This document shows positions 31,101 through 38,887 of a stretch of 64,000 nt of DNA, one piece after another. The number at the start of each line of letters is the position of its first letter. The stretch's first letter is position 1. Under the pieces are notes generated by a model, which was not told the DNA's origin, did not search any database, and saw nothing but the letters and a program-made list of their open reading frames with translations. Both the position numbers and the translations under genes were made by a program. Source of the stretch: Streptomyces sp. NRRL B-3428 (GTDB taxonomy: Bacteria > Actinomycetota > Actinomycetes > Streptomycetales > Streptomycetaceae); assembly GCA_000721375.1 (NCBI GenBank), contig JOGW01000012.1, forward strand, positions 186,001-250,000. Reading direction: 5' to 3'.

Positions 31101-31126
31101 CCGACATCGATGGCGAGTACCGACAT
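28109..31126 (-). CDS. Tandem FGGY-FGGY carbohydrate kinase fusion
   Basis: One 1005-residue chain with two complete FGGY kinases. Domain 1 (about 1-490) has the phosphate loop DVGTTMIK at 7-14, catalytic Asp237 (APYDIAS) and the adenosine motif GGGANNDD at 397-404. Domain 2 (about 517-985) has DLGTQSAR at 523-530, catalytic Asp751 (GMTDGCAAQ) and TGGGAKN at 905-911. Both keep the catalytic base, so both should be active. Domain 1 looks like erythritol/AI-2/xylulose-type kinases and domain 2 like ribulokinase-type enzymes, but substrates cannot be fixed. FGGY kinases normally make one sugar monophosphate; two fused active domains could phosphorylate one sugar twice. No frameshift or internal start suggests an annotation artefact. 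It follows the permease by 3 bp. Confidence 0.92.
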   Translation of the reverse strand: MSVLAIDVGTTMIKSVVFDDNGTELAVSRIGTEVLRRHPGWAEQDMDTVWNAVVYTVRNVLSDIDDPVWLVTFTAQGDDAWLVDRHGKPTGPAILWSDGRAGEILTRWEKEGVLEDAYRRNGSLTCSGMPNAIFSWLGSHDPQRLARSASSLTAAGWLFYNLTGVMAMDESDASAPFLNHDTGDYDDEIIDLFGLSAYRRLLPKVLGEEERIAEITREAAGQLGLPEGLPVVMAPYDIASTARGVGVVNPGQACSILGTTLCTEIVRHEVDTSGEPSGINIAYRGRERVLRAFPTLNGAEVLVWASKLLDLDGPPKLGRLAFKAEPGAKGLSFMPYLSPAGERAPFLDPTARGAFWGLSLEHSRADVARSVFEGLSLVLRDSLVASRTTVTELRLCGGGANNDDWCQLIADATGVPTARSGDTELGAKGAFLTGLVLSGAESSMHSAAAKYVRMTSTWEPSPKWSQFYSARYEDFLNWRNLAREAGWSSGRTLPVPVRVTARVSKELSVQPELAPDAVWLGLDLGTQSARCVAVDSTGRVLAAASRPLTSRRDGKRHEQDPEQWWSALAEASREALAEIEPARIKGLAIDGTSGTILLADADGTPLTQGLMYDDGRAADQAGRANQAGESVWQELGYRSMQPSWALPKLLWLLDHKVAAAGTGVRLLHQTDLVTWRLAGRQVASDASHALKTGYHLIEERWPQEVMAELHVPEGLLPEVVRPGAVIGTVCAEAAEATGIPAGTAIVAGMTDGCAAQIGAGALTPGAWNSVLGTTLVFKGMSPHLVRDPNGVVYCHRGPGESWLPGGASSSGAGVISREFQGADLDELTVLAAESDSDAVAYPLVSTGGERFPFRAPRAEGFLLGEPADEAERFHAHLLGVAFIERLCFDYLDQLGAPVDGPLTLTGGGAKNPYWNRLRADVLGRPVLLPEQAEGAIGMAVLAATSSGVSVQEAAAAMVRGGAEIKPDAVRHERWTPRYLEFLDELVRRGWLDESVATHAKERAAR

Positions 31127-31129
31127 GGG

Positions 31130-32497
31130 TCACAGTCCCTTCGAGGAAGTGGCGGCGGCCAGGTCACGACCGTCGGCGGCGGGCTGTGGCAGGGGTTCCA
31201 CCACGTCTTTAGTGGGGGTGGTCTCGGTGGGGGTGGTCGTCTTGAGGAAGAGGGTGAGTACGGCGCTCACCGCGTGGAATCCGGCGAAGATCCAGGTGAC
31301 TCCGCCGACCCCGATCGGACCGAGGAAGAGGCTCACCGTCAGCGGGCCCAGGAAGGTGGACGCGCCGGCGCCGAGGTTCAGGGCGGCCATGGCCTGGCCC
31401 TTGTGGCTGGGTGCGATCGCGGTCATCAGGGCGGAGAGCGGAACGTATCCGGAGAGCGTGGCGCCGTAGAAGACCGCGACGAGCAGACACAGGGCGTAGG
31501 AGTCACCGACGGCGTTCGGCACATAGAAGAGGATCAGCGTGGAGAGCGTGCAGCCGATGCCGCCGCAGTACGCGACCGTCGTACGCCAGCCGATGCGGTC
31601 GCCGATCACACCGAACATCAGGTTGGTGAAGATGTTGGTGCCGAACATGACGGCCACCAGCCGCAGCCACTGCTCGTTGCTCAGGCCCACGGTGTTCACG
31701 AACCAGACCGGCAGCATGACCATGAAGCCGAACTGCGAGGCCGTGTTGAACATACGGACCGCGGCGCCCGCGCCGACCCGGGGGTTGCGGTAGAGGATCG
31801 TCAGCGAGCCGACCAGACCGGCCATCGGGGAGTCACCGGGCGGGGCGAGGCGCTGGGAACCGGTCTTCTCCTTGATCAGGAGCAGCGGCAGTACACCGCC
31901 GACCACGACGACACCGAGCGCGAACCAGAGGGTGGTGTACTCGCCGACGACGGGGATGAGCAGGCTCGCGCAGAGCGAGCCGAGCGTGGGCATACCGGCC
32001 GAGAAGGCCGACCAGAACCAACCCATCGCGCTGCCCATCTGCTTTTGCGGCGCGACGGCGGCGATCCAGACGAGGAAGGCGTAGGCGAAGAGGGGGAAGG
32101 CGAGGCCGCGCAGTGCGTAGGCCAGGAGCAGCAGTCCGTACGACTTGCTGGGTATCGCGACCGTCAGGAAGAAGACGTGCGTGACGGCGAAGGAGATGAG
32201 GCCCAGCCACATGACCTTGCGGGGACCCCACAGATCGGACAGGGCGCCGGAGAACCACGCGGCGATCGCGCCGGTGATGCCGTACACGGTGAAGATCATC
32301 GCCACGCTCGAAGCAGCGATGCCGAGGCCTTCGAGATAGGGCGAGAGATAGCCGGCCTCGATACCCACACCGGTCATGAAGATCAGCAGGCCGAGATAGC
32401 CGTACGAGAGGGAGTGCGGGATACCGAGGCGGCCGAGCGTGCTCGGTGCCTGGTCCGTGCCGGCTGCTTGCGCGGCCGGCATGGGGGTCTTCGTCAT
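31130..32497 (-). CDS. MFS permease, polyol-type (RbtT/CsbX-like)
   Basis: A 12-helix major facilitator permease of 455 residues. The helix 2-3 loop has a variant of the MFS signature (GALSDLWGPRKVMW) and the half-repeat motif is GVIGDRIGWR. The first helix segment FMTGVGIEAGYLSPYLE resembles the GxGxExGxLSP motif I associate with ribitol, D-arabinitol and CsbX-type permeases, so I infer a sugar-alcohol or pentose substrate. It is the first gene of the operon, preceded by the DeoR-type operator region, and divergent from the regulator. Confidence 0.85.
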   Translation of the reverse strand: MTKTPMPAAQAAGTDQAPSTLGRLGIPHSLSYGYLGLLIFMTGVGIEAGYLSPYLEGLGIAASSVAMIFTVYGITGAIAAWFSGALSDLWGPRKVMWLGLISFAVTHVFFLTVAIPSKSYGLLLLAYALRGLAFPLFAYAFLVWIAAVAPQKQMGSAMGWFWSAFSAGMPTLGSLCASLLIPVVGEYTTLWFALGVVVVGGVLPLLLIKEKTGSQRLAPPGDSPMAGLVGSLTILYRNPRVGAGAAVRMFNTASQFGFMVMLPVWFVNTVGLSNEQWLRLVAVMFGTNIFTNLMFGVIGDRIGWRTTVAYCGGIGCTLSTLILFYVPNAVGDSYALCLLVAVFYGATLSGYVPLSALMTAIAPSHKGQAMAALNLGAGASTFLGPLTVSLFLGPIGVGGVTWIFAGFHAVSAVLTLFLKTTTPTETTPTKDVVEPLPQPAADGRDLAAATSSKGL

Positions 32498-32811
32498 TGA
32501 TTTCCCCGATCAGCGTCGATGAGTGAGGGCCTGTGTCATAGCGGATACGACGCAGGCGCTGAGGACCGTGGGGCGGCACGGTCGGCGGACCGGCGACGGT
32601 GGCGGTCCGTGTCCGGGGTGTCGGCGCTACCTCTGCGCTCCGGACATCACCGAGCTAACAAAACGGGCGAAACACGGGTCAACTTTCCGTAAACACCTCC
32701 CCTGGTGGGGTCGGGTGGCCGTGTGAGGAGGACCTACGGCCCCTGCCCCTGACCTGCGGTGTCGACGGACGATCAAGTGAAGTGCCTGAGATCGTCACAC
32801 GGGGAGTTCAC
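32498..32811. promoter_or_regulatory. Divergent control region of the RuBisCO operon and deoR
   Basis: A 314-bp gap. On the minus strand TTGACC (32682-32677) and TTAGCT (32658-32653) are spaced by 18 bp and could be the -35 and -10 of the operon promoter. Two direct repeats, GGCGAAACA (32666-32674) and CCGTAAACA (32687-32695), are exactly 21 bp apart, two helical turns, and sit on either side of the -35. Tandem repeats with this spacing are typical of DeoR-family operators. The predicted leader is about 150 nt; no riboswitch fold was recognised. Confidence 0.55.
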
Positions 32812-33645
32812 ATGGATCCGACACAGGACCAGGGGGTTGAGACCGCTCGGAGCGCAACCGCCAAGGACCGGGGGGACCTGCGCGACGAGCGTCGGCGGCT
32901 GATCCGGGAGGCCGTGATCTCACACGGCTACGTGCGTGCGGCCGATCTCGTCGCCGAGCACGCCGTCTCGTTGATGACGATCCACCGCGATCTGGACCAT
33001 CTGCAGTCGCAGGGCTGGCTGCGCAAGACGCGCGGCGGGGCGACGGGCATGTCCTCCACGCACTTCCACGGCACGGTTGCCGAGCGCGGCAACGCGATGG
33101 CGCAGACGAAACAGCAGCTGGCGCGCGCGGCGGCCCGGCTGCTCGCGCCCGGGCAGACGGTGCTGCTCGACGACAGCACCACCTGCGCCCGGATGACGCG
33201 CCACTTGTGCGAGTTCAACCCGCTGACGGTGATCACCAACTCGCTGCCCGTGCTCCAGTTGCTCTCCAAGGAGCAGGGCATCCAGCTGATCTCGCTCGGC
33301 GGGACCTACTTCCCCGCGTACGAGGCGTACATGGGCCTGCAGACGGCGGACAACGTCGAGCGCTTCCGTGCGGACGTGCTCTTCATGTCGACGACGGCGG
33401 TGACCAAGGGGCGGCTCTATCACACGTCCCCGGAGACGGTGCAGGTGAAGCGGGCGATGATGGCGGCCGCCGGGCGCCGCGTCCTGGTCTGCGACCACAC
33501 CAAGTTCCGCCGCGACGGCCTCTACGCGCTCGCGCCCCTCACGGACTTCGACCTCCTGGTGGTCGACGACGGTCTGCCGCCCGAGGAGATCAGGGCGATA
33601 CGAGGCCGAGGCACGGATGTGCTGGTGGTGCCCCGTACGGCATGA
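32812..33645 (+). CDS. DeoR family transcriptional regulator
   Basis: Repressor-type regulator of 277 residues. An N-terminal DeoR helix-turn-helix (about residues 23-75, ending LRKTRGGATG) is followed by a sugar-phosphate-sensing domain of the ribose-phosphate-isomerase fold (LLDDSTTCARM; VITNSLPVLQLL; VCDHTKFRRDGLY). Members respond to phosphorylated sugars, so the effector is likely an intermediate made by the kinase fusion. The ATG at 32812 has GGGGAG six bases upstream. It is divergent from the five-gene RuBisCO operon, which it most likely controls. Confidence 0.9.
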   Translation: MDPTQDQGVETARSATAKDRGDLRDERRRLIREAVISHGYVRAADLVAEHAVSLMTIHRDLDHLQSQGWLRKTRGGATGMSSTHFHGTVAERGNAMAQTKQQLARAAARLLAPGQTVLLDDSTTCARMTRHLCEFNPLTVITNSLPVLQLLSKEQGIQLISLGGTYFPAYEAYMGLQTADNVERFRADVLFMSTTAVTKGRLYHTSPETVQVKRAMMAAAGRRVLVCDHTKFRRDGLYALAPLTDFDLLVVDDGLPPEEIRAIRGRGTDVLVVPRTA

Positions 33646-33650
33646 AGCAC

Positions 33651-34337
33651 TCAGGATCGGGCTCGGGCCCGCTCAGGGTCGGCGGACCCCAACTCACCCC
33701 AGCGCACCACCCGATCGCACCACCGCTCCAGAAGCACCCGGTCGTGGCCGACCGCGAGCAGACCGGCCCCGCTGTCGGTGCGGTAGTCCTCGACGACCCG
33801 CACCAGGGCCGCCGTGGTGGACGCGTCCAGCATCGCCGTCATCTCGTCGCAGACCAGCCAGCGCGGACGCAGGATCAACGCCCTTGCCAGACATGCCCGT
33901 TGCAGCTGACCGTCGCTGACCTCATGGGGACGACGGCCGAGGAGTTCGTCGGTGAGCCCCACCTTGGCCGCGAACTCCCGTACAGAGTCCTTCTCTTCGA
34001 ACCTCCGGCCGTTGGCGCGCAGCGGTTCGCCGATCAGATCGGCGAGCGTGAGGCGGGGGTCGGCGGACAGCCTGGGCTGCTGGAAGACCACGCCGATGGC
34101 CGTCCGCTGCTCACGCGGCGCCCGGTGGCGCCAGCCGGTCGCCCGGATCCCGTCGATCACCACGCGACCGGCGTCGGGCCGGTGCAGGAGCGCCGCGACG
34201 CGGGCGAGCGTGGACTTTCCGCAGCCGCTGGGGCCGAGCAGCGCGACGGACTCACCGGGCGCTACGGTCAAGGAGACCCCGGAAAGGACGGGCTTGCCGC
34301 GCTCGTAGCCGGCGGTGAGGTTCTCGAGCTCAAGCAT
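33651..34337 (-). CDS. nikE: Nickel ABC importer ATPase
   Basis: ATPase subunit of the dipeptide/nickel ABC importer family, 228 residues. Walker A is GPSGCGKST, the signature is a variant VSDGQLQR and Walker B is LVCDEMTAML. Last gene of the five-gene operon, overlapping nikD by 8 bp. The Nur box upstream of the operon supports nickel rather than peptide as the substrate. Only 5 bp separate its stop from the convergent deoR stop. Confidence 0.82.
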   Translation of the reverse strand: MLELENLTAGYERGKPVLSGVSLTVAPGESVALLGPSGCGKSTLARVAALLHRPDAGRVVIDGIRATGWRHRAPREQRTAIGVVFQQPRLSADPRLTLADLIGEPLRANGRRFEEKDSVREFAAKVGLTDELLGRRPHEVSDGQLQRACLARALILRPRWLVCDEMTAMLDASTTAALVRVVEDYRTDSGAGLLAVGHDRVLLERWCDRVVRWGELGSADPERARARS

Positions 34338-35343
34338 GTCCGGCCTTCCTCGCCTCGGTCAGGGCCTTGCGCAGACCGGGCCCCAGGGCCGAGTGATGGC
34401 ATGCCACACCATCCACCGGCAGCGGTTGCACCCCGCACCTCTCGTCGGCCCGTTCGCAGCGCGCAGCGAAGGCGCACCCCTCCGGCAGCGCACCGAGCTC
34501 CGGCGGCAGCCCGGGGATCGGCTCGAACTTCCGCTCCGGCAGGGCGTCGAGCAGTCCGCGGGAGTACGGGTGGCGGGGGCCGGGCTCCCCGAAGAAGTCC
34601 TCGGCGGCGAGGATCTCCACGATCCGGCCCGCGTACATCACCGCGACCCGGTCCGCGATACGCGACGCCGCCGCCAGGTCGTGCGTGATCATCAGCAAGG
34701 CCCGGGAGTCGCCGGTGTGCCGGGCCAGTTCGTCGACGGTGCGCTCGACCAGTTCACGGTCGAGTCCGGTGGTCGGCTCGTCCGCGAGCAGCAACGGGGC
34801 GTCGCCGATCAGCGCGAGCGCGGTCGCGGCGCGCTGGGCGAGTCCACCGGAGAGTTCATGCGGGTAGCGGTCGAGGTGGTCCACGGGGAAGGACGCCCGT
34901 TCGGCCGCCTCCTCCACCGCCTTGCGGAGGGCGGCCCTCGGAGTGCCCAGCAACTCCTTGACGGTCTCCTCCAGTTGGGACCGCACGGTCCGTACCGCAG
35001 TGAGATGCGCGGCAGGCGACTGCGGCACGAGCCCGACCTTGCGGCCTCGTACGGAGCGGGCGAGGGTGCGCTCGTCGGCGGCGAGCAGATCGACGTCGCC
35101 GCCGAGTACGGCGGAGCCCGCGGTCTCGGCGTTCGCGGGCAGCAGCCCGAGCAGCGCGGAGGCGAGCACGGACTTTCCGCATCCGGACTCCCCCACCAGC
35201 GCGAGCCGTTCACCGGCGTGCAGCGTGAAGTGGGCGTCGGTGACGGCCTTCACATAGCGCTCCCCGCGCATCCGGAACCGTACGGACAGACCCCGCACAT
35301 CCAGGACGGGTGTCTCCGTCGGGGTATCGGCAGAGGTCGTCAT
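34330..35343 (-). CDS. nikD: Nickel ABC importer ATPase
   Basis: Second ATPase of the importer, 337 residues, longer than NikE. Walker A is GESGCGKS, signature LSGGLAQR and Walker B LLLADEPTTGLD. The C-terminal oligopeptide/dipeptide-transporter extension carries the usual Cys cluster (CAFAARCERADERC). The ATG overlaps the nikC stop by one base (TGATG). The longer open frame upstream to 35778 is a shadow of nikC. Confidence 0.83.
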   Translation of the reverse strand: MTTSADTPTETPVLDVRGLSVRFRMRGERYVKAVTDAHFTLHAGERLALVGESGCGKSVLASALLGLLPANAETAGSAVLGGDVDLLAADERTLARSVRGRKVGLVPQSPAAHLTAVRTVRSQLEETVKELLGTPRAALRKAVEEAAERASFPVDHLDRYPHELSGGLAQRAATALALIGDAPLLLADEPTTGLDRELVERTVDELARHTGDSRALLMITHDLAAASRIADRVAVMYAGRIVEILAAEDFFGEPGPRHPYSRGLLDALPERKFEPIPGLPPELGALPEGCAFAARCERADERCGVQPLPVDGVACHHSALGPGLRKALTEARKAGHA

Positions 35344-36209
35344 CACAGCATCAACTCCGATCGCCGACGCGGATTGAGCCGCTCGCGCCACGCCCCCGCC
35401 AGGCCCGCGATCGCGAGGGTCGGCACGATGATGAACAGGCCGGGGAAGAGCGTCGGCCACCAGTCCCCCGCGAGCAGCGAACCGCGCGCGGACTGCACGA
35501 GCGTGCCGAGGCTGGCCTGGTGGGTGGGCAGTCCGAGGCCCAGGAACGACAGTGCGGACTCGTGCCAGATCGCGTGCGGCACCATCAGTACGGCGGCGAG
35601 TCCGGCCTGCGGCAGGACACCCGGCAGCAGATGCCGTACGGCGACCCGCCATCTCGACGCCCCGCCGGAGACCGCCGCGTCGATGTACGGGCGTGAGCGC
35701 AGCGAAAGGACCTCGGCGCGCACGATACGGGCCGTGGACAGCCAGTGCGTCAGCGCCACCGACACCACCACGGGCCACACCCCGGGCCGGAACATCGCCA
35801 CGATGAAGATGCCGAGCAGTAGATGCGGCACGGACGAGAACAGGTCGACGAGCCGCATGACGAGGCGGTCCACCCGACCGCCCGCAGCGGCGGCGGCCGC
35901 GCCGACCGCCGTCCCGATGACGGTGGCCACGACCGCGGCGACCACGCCCACGAGCAGCGAGACCCGCAGCCCGTACACACAGCGCAGCAGCAGATCCCGG
36001 CCCACGTCGTCGGTGCCGAACGGGTGGGCCAGGGAGGGTGGTTGAAGCTTCGACGCGAGATCGACGGCCTGCTCGTCGAGCTGGACGAGCGGCGGTACGA
36101 CGAGCACCGCGAGCACCACGGCGAGCGTGAGCACCGCAGAGGTGCGGATACGCCAGGTCCGCGTGGAGCGCCGTCGCACTCCGCGCACCCGCCAGGCAAG
36201 TTCAGCCAT
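35343..36209 (-). CDS. nikC: Nickel ABC importer permease
   Basis: DppC/NikC-type membrane permease, 288 residues, about six helices. The EAA-like loop is AAVSGGASRWRVAVRHLLPG, and the family motif HPFGTDDVGRDLL occurs near residue 65. It overlaps nikB by 8 bp. Confidence 0.85.
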   Translation of the reverse strand: MAELAWRVRGVRRRSTRTWRIRTSAVLTLAVVLAVLVVPPLVQLDEQAVDLASKLQPPSLAHPFGTDDVGRDLLLRCVYGLRVSLLVGVVAAVVATVIGTAVGAAAAAAGGRVDRLVMRLVDLFSSVPHLLLGIFIVAMFRPGVWPVVVSVALTHWLSTARIVRAEVLSLRSRPYIDAAVSGGASRWRVAVRHLLPGVLPQAGLAAVLMVPHAIWHESALSFLGLGLPTHQASLGTLVQSARGSLLAGDWWPTLFPGLFIIVPTLAIAGLAGAWRERLNPRRRSELML

Positions 36210-37194
36210 CGAAACCCACCCTCGGGTCGGCGAGCCCGTACAGCAGGTCCGCCACGAGATTGCCGAGCAGCACCGCGGCCGTGGCGAGCACGGTGAGCGC
36301 GGCGAGCAGCGGGAAGTCCACGGAGGTGGCGGCCTCGACGGTGGCGGCGGCGATACCGGGCCAGCTGAAGACGGTCTCCACCAGGAGGGCCCCGGTGATG
36401 AGTTCGGGCACGCGCGAGCCGATCAGCGTGAGGACCGGCAGCAGCCCGGAGCGCAGGGCGTGCCCGAGCAGCACGGTCCGTTCTGCGAGCCCACGGGCCC
36501 GTGCGCCACGGACGGGGTCCTCCTCCATCGCGTCGCCGACGCCCTGGCGTACGTACAGGACGAACCAGGGCAACTGCGAGACCCCCAGCACACAGGCGGG
36601 CAACACCAGATGGCTCACCACCTGCCCGGCGCTGATGACGGTCGAGCCGGTGTCCGTGAGTCCGCCGGCCGGCAGCACCCCGAGCTTCAGCGCGAAGAAC
36701 CACACGGCGAGGAGCCCGAGCCAGAACGGCGGGGCGGCTTCGAGGCCGTACGCGAGCGAGGTGACCGCCCGGTCGAGCCAGCCGCCCGGCCGGCGCGCGG
36801 CCAGCACCCCGAGGATCGTGCCGAGCACGATCGCGAGCAGGAACGCCGTCGCGGCGAGCAGCACGGACCAGCCGAGCCGCTCCCCGATGACCTGCCCGAC
36901 GGGCTGGCGCATCACGAGGGAGTCGCCGAAGTCACCGCGCAGGGCGGCGGTCAGCCAGTCCCACCAGCGGGCGACCAGCGGCTGATCGACCCCGAGGTTG
37001 GCGCGCAGCTGCTCCAGGGTCTGTTCGGAGGCGGTGAGCCCGCCCGTACCGGCATAGGCCTTCACCGGGTCGAAGGGCGATGCGGCGGCGATCGCGAAGA
37101 CGCCGAAGGTGACGGCGAGCAGGACGGGGACGGCGACGAGTACCCGCCGCCCCGCCATGCGCGCCATCGACGCCCAGGGGGTACGGGGGGTCAC
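36202..37194 (-). CDS. nikB: Nickel ABC importer permease
   Basis: DppB/NikB-type permease, 330 residues. The N-terminal helix, the LGVDQPLVARWWDWL periplasmic segment and the EAA-like loop (ARGLAERTVLLGHALRSGLL) are typical. I start it at the GTG at 37194, whose GTGA overlaps the nikA stop; the frame remains open upstream to 37224. Confidence 0.85.
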   Translation of the reverse strand: MTPRTPWASMARMAGRRVLVAVPVLLAVTFGVFAIAAASPFDPVKAYAGTGGLTASEQTLEQLRANLGVDQPLVARWWDWLTAALRGDFGDSLVMRQPVGQVIGERLGWSVLLAATAFLLAIVLGTILGVLAARRPGGWLDRAVTSLAYGLEAAPPFWLGLLAVWFFALKLGVLPAGGLTDTGSTVISAGQVVSHLVLPACVLGVSQLPWFVLYVRQGVGDAMEEDPVRGARARGLAERTVLLGHALRSGLLPVLTLIGSRVPELITGALLVETVFSWPGIAAATVEAATSVDFPLLAALTVLATAAVLLGNLVADLLYGLADPRVGFDG

Positions 37195-38792
37195 TTCTTC
37201 GGCTGCCAGTCCTCGACGTTCCACCAGGGCCCGGTCGCGAAGCCGTGGTCGTGCGGCTCGACCTGGGTGGTGAGCTGTGCGAAGTCGTCGCCCACGACGT
37301 AGACATGGTCGATGTGGGTGAGGAAGGTGTAGCCCGGGTTCTTCACCAGCTCGCGCTGCACGGTGTCGTACGCGGCCTTGCGCTCGGCCGCGTCGTCGGT
37401 CTTGCGGCCGTCCTCCAGCGCCTTGTCGACGGCGGGATTGTCGTAGTCGCCCATGTTGTTGAAGTCGTTTCCGCCGACGAACTTCGAGTGCAGCATCGCG
37501 TACTGGTCGAAGTCCGGGTCGGCGGGCGCGCCACCGCCGGCGAGTACCGCGTCACGGTCCATCCGCGGCTGGATGACCTCCCAGGTACCGGCCTGCACCT
37601 TGACCTCGATGCCCGCCTTCTTGGCGTCGGAGGCGTAGGCGAGGGCGTGGTCCTGGCGGAGCTTGTCGCCGGAGACGTACCAGAGCGGGAAGGCGGCGCG
37701 GACGCCGTCCTTCTCGCGGATCCCGTCGTCGCCCTTCTTCCAGCCGGCGTCGTCGAGGATCTTCTCCGCCCGCTTCAGGTCGTGGGCGCGCTCGGTGCCC
37801 TTCGTGAACCACGGGCTGTCGGTCGGCACCGGCCCGTAGGCCTCCTTGCCGGCCCCGTCGAGAATGGCGTCGACCATGGCCTTGCGGTCGACCGCGACAT
37901 CGAGGGCGCGGCGGATGGCTGTGTCGCCCGTTGCCTTGTTGCCGGTCGGCAGGGTCACCACGCGGTAGTCGAAGCTCGTCGCCTCGTACGTCTTCCTGCC
38001 GCTCTCGCCCTTGAAGGTCTTCGCGAGGTTCGGCGGCAGGATCGCGCCGTCGAGGTCGCCGCTGCGCAGCCGGGTGGCGCGCACGTCGTCGTCCTTGATG
38101 ATCGCCATGGTGAAGTTCTTCACCTTCGGCTCGCCGCCCCAGTAGCCGGGGTTGGCCTTGAAGGTGAGCTTCTCGCCCTTGGACCACTTCTCCAGCGTGT
38201 ACGGTCCGGTGCCCACGGGAGCGGTAGTCAGATCGCCGGTGTTCACGTCCTGCTTCGCGGCGATGTGCTCGGGCGCGATGGCCTGCACGGTGCGGTCGGC
38301 GAAGGGCGCGTAGGGGTACTTGAGGTGGAAGGCGACCTGGTCGTCGCCCTTCGCCTCGACGCTCTTGAGGGCGTCGAGCTCCGTCTTGTACGCGTTGTTG
38401 GTCTTCTCGTCGAGGATCGTCTCGTAGGTGTAGACGACGTCCTTGGCCGAGAAGGGCTTGCCGTCGCTGAACTTCACGCCGTCACGCAGCTTGTACGTGT
38501 ACGTCAGTCCGTCGGCGCTCGTGGTCGGCAGCTCGGCGGCGAGCGCCGGCTTCAGCTTCATATCGGCGTCGTGCGTGAGCAGCCCGTCGAAGATCTTCGA
38601 GTTGCCGTCCTTGCCGTAACCGAGGAGCGGGCTGAGGCTGTCCGGTTCGTACGCGATGCCGACGACGACGGAGGCACCGGCGCCCGCTCCGTCGGATCCG
38701 CCCTTGCCCGGCGCCGAGCAGGCGGAGGCGGCGACCGCCAGTACGGCGGTCGCCGCCAGTGCGCCCGCTCCCCGTATCGCTGCGGCCCTCAT
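37191..38792 (-). CDS. nikA: Nickel-binding (peptide-type) lipoprotein of ABC importer
   Basis: Solute-binding lipoprotein, 533 residues, of the SBP_bac_5 family. The signal ends in a lipobox (VAASAC), anchoring it to the outer face of the membrane. Family motifs LRDGVKFSDGKPFSAKDV and PVGTGPYTLEKW are present. First gene of the nikABCDE operon. The start at 38792 is chosen because the signal peptide begins there; the ribosome site (AGGGG) is weak. The Nur box 31 bp upstream is the main reason for calling it a nickel binder rather than a peptide binder. Confidence 0.8.
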   Translation of the reverse strand: MRAAAIRGAGALAATAVLAVAASACSAPGKGGSDGAGAGASVVVGIAYEPDSLSPLLGYGKDGNSKIFDGLLTHDADMKLKPALAAELPTTSADGLTYTYKLRDGVKFSDGKPFSAKDVVYTYETILDEKTNNAYKTELDALKSVEAKGDDQVAFHLKYPYAPFADRTVQAIAPEHIAAKQDVNTGDLTTAPVGTGPYTLEKWSKGEKLTFKANPGYWGGEPKVKNFTMAIIKDDDVRATRLRSGDLDGAILPPNLAKTFKGESGRKTYEATSFDYRVVTLPTGNKATGDTAIRRALDVAVDRKAMVDAILDGAGKEAYGPVPTDSPWFTKGTERAHDLKRAEKILDDAGWKKGDDGIREKDGVRAAFPLWYVSGDKLRQDHALAYASDAKKAGIEVKVQAGTWEVIQPRMDRDAVLAGGGAPADPDFDQYAMLHSKFVGGNDFNNMGDYDNPAVDKALEDGRKTDDAAERKAAYDTVQRELVKNPGYTFLTHIDHVYVVGDDFAQLTTQVEPHDHGFATGPWWNVEDWQPKK

Positions 38793-38822
38793 GCCCACAC
38801 CCCTGTTCAAGATCGGCTGTAA

Positions 38823-38839
38823 TTGCAAACAGTTCGCAA
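38823..38839. promoter_or_regulatory. Nur box (nickel-responsive Fur-family operator)
   Basis: TTGCAA-N5-TCGCAA, one mismatch from the published Streptomyces Nur consensus TTGCAA-N5-TTGCAA, which controls nikA and sodF in S. coelicolor. The larger AATTGC/GCAATT palindrome is perfect. On the minus strand a CATAAT -10 hexamer (38844-38839) abuts it, so Nur bound here would block the nikABCDE promoter. Confidence 0.82.
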
Positions 38840-38887
38840 TTATGCCTGACGTAAGAGGTGAGCCAGCACTGCGGGCCGTACAGCGGG

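Noticed and set aside
24964..33645. A Calvin-cycle (autotrophy) operon.
   Set aside because: No phosphoribulokinase, cbbR, fructose-bisphosphatase/aldolase set or carboxysome genes in the window; the neighbours are catabolic.
33651..38792. A dipeptide/oligopeptide transporter call for the five ABC genes.
   Set aside because: Family membership alone allows it, but the Nur box in the promoter favours nickel.
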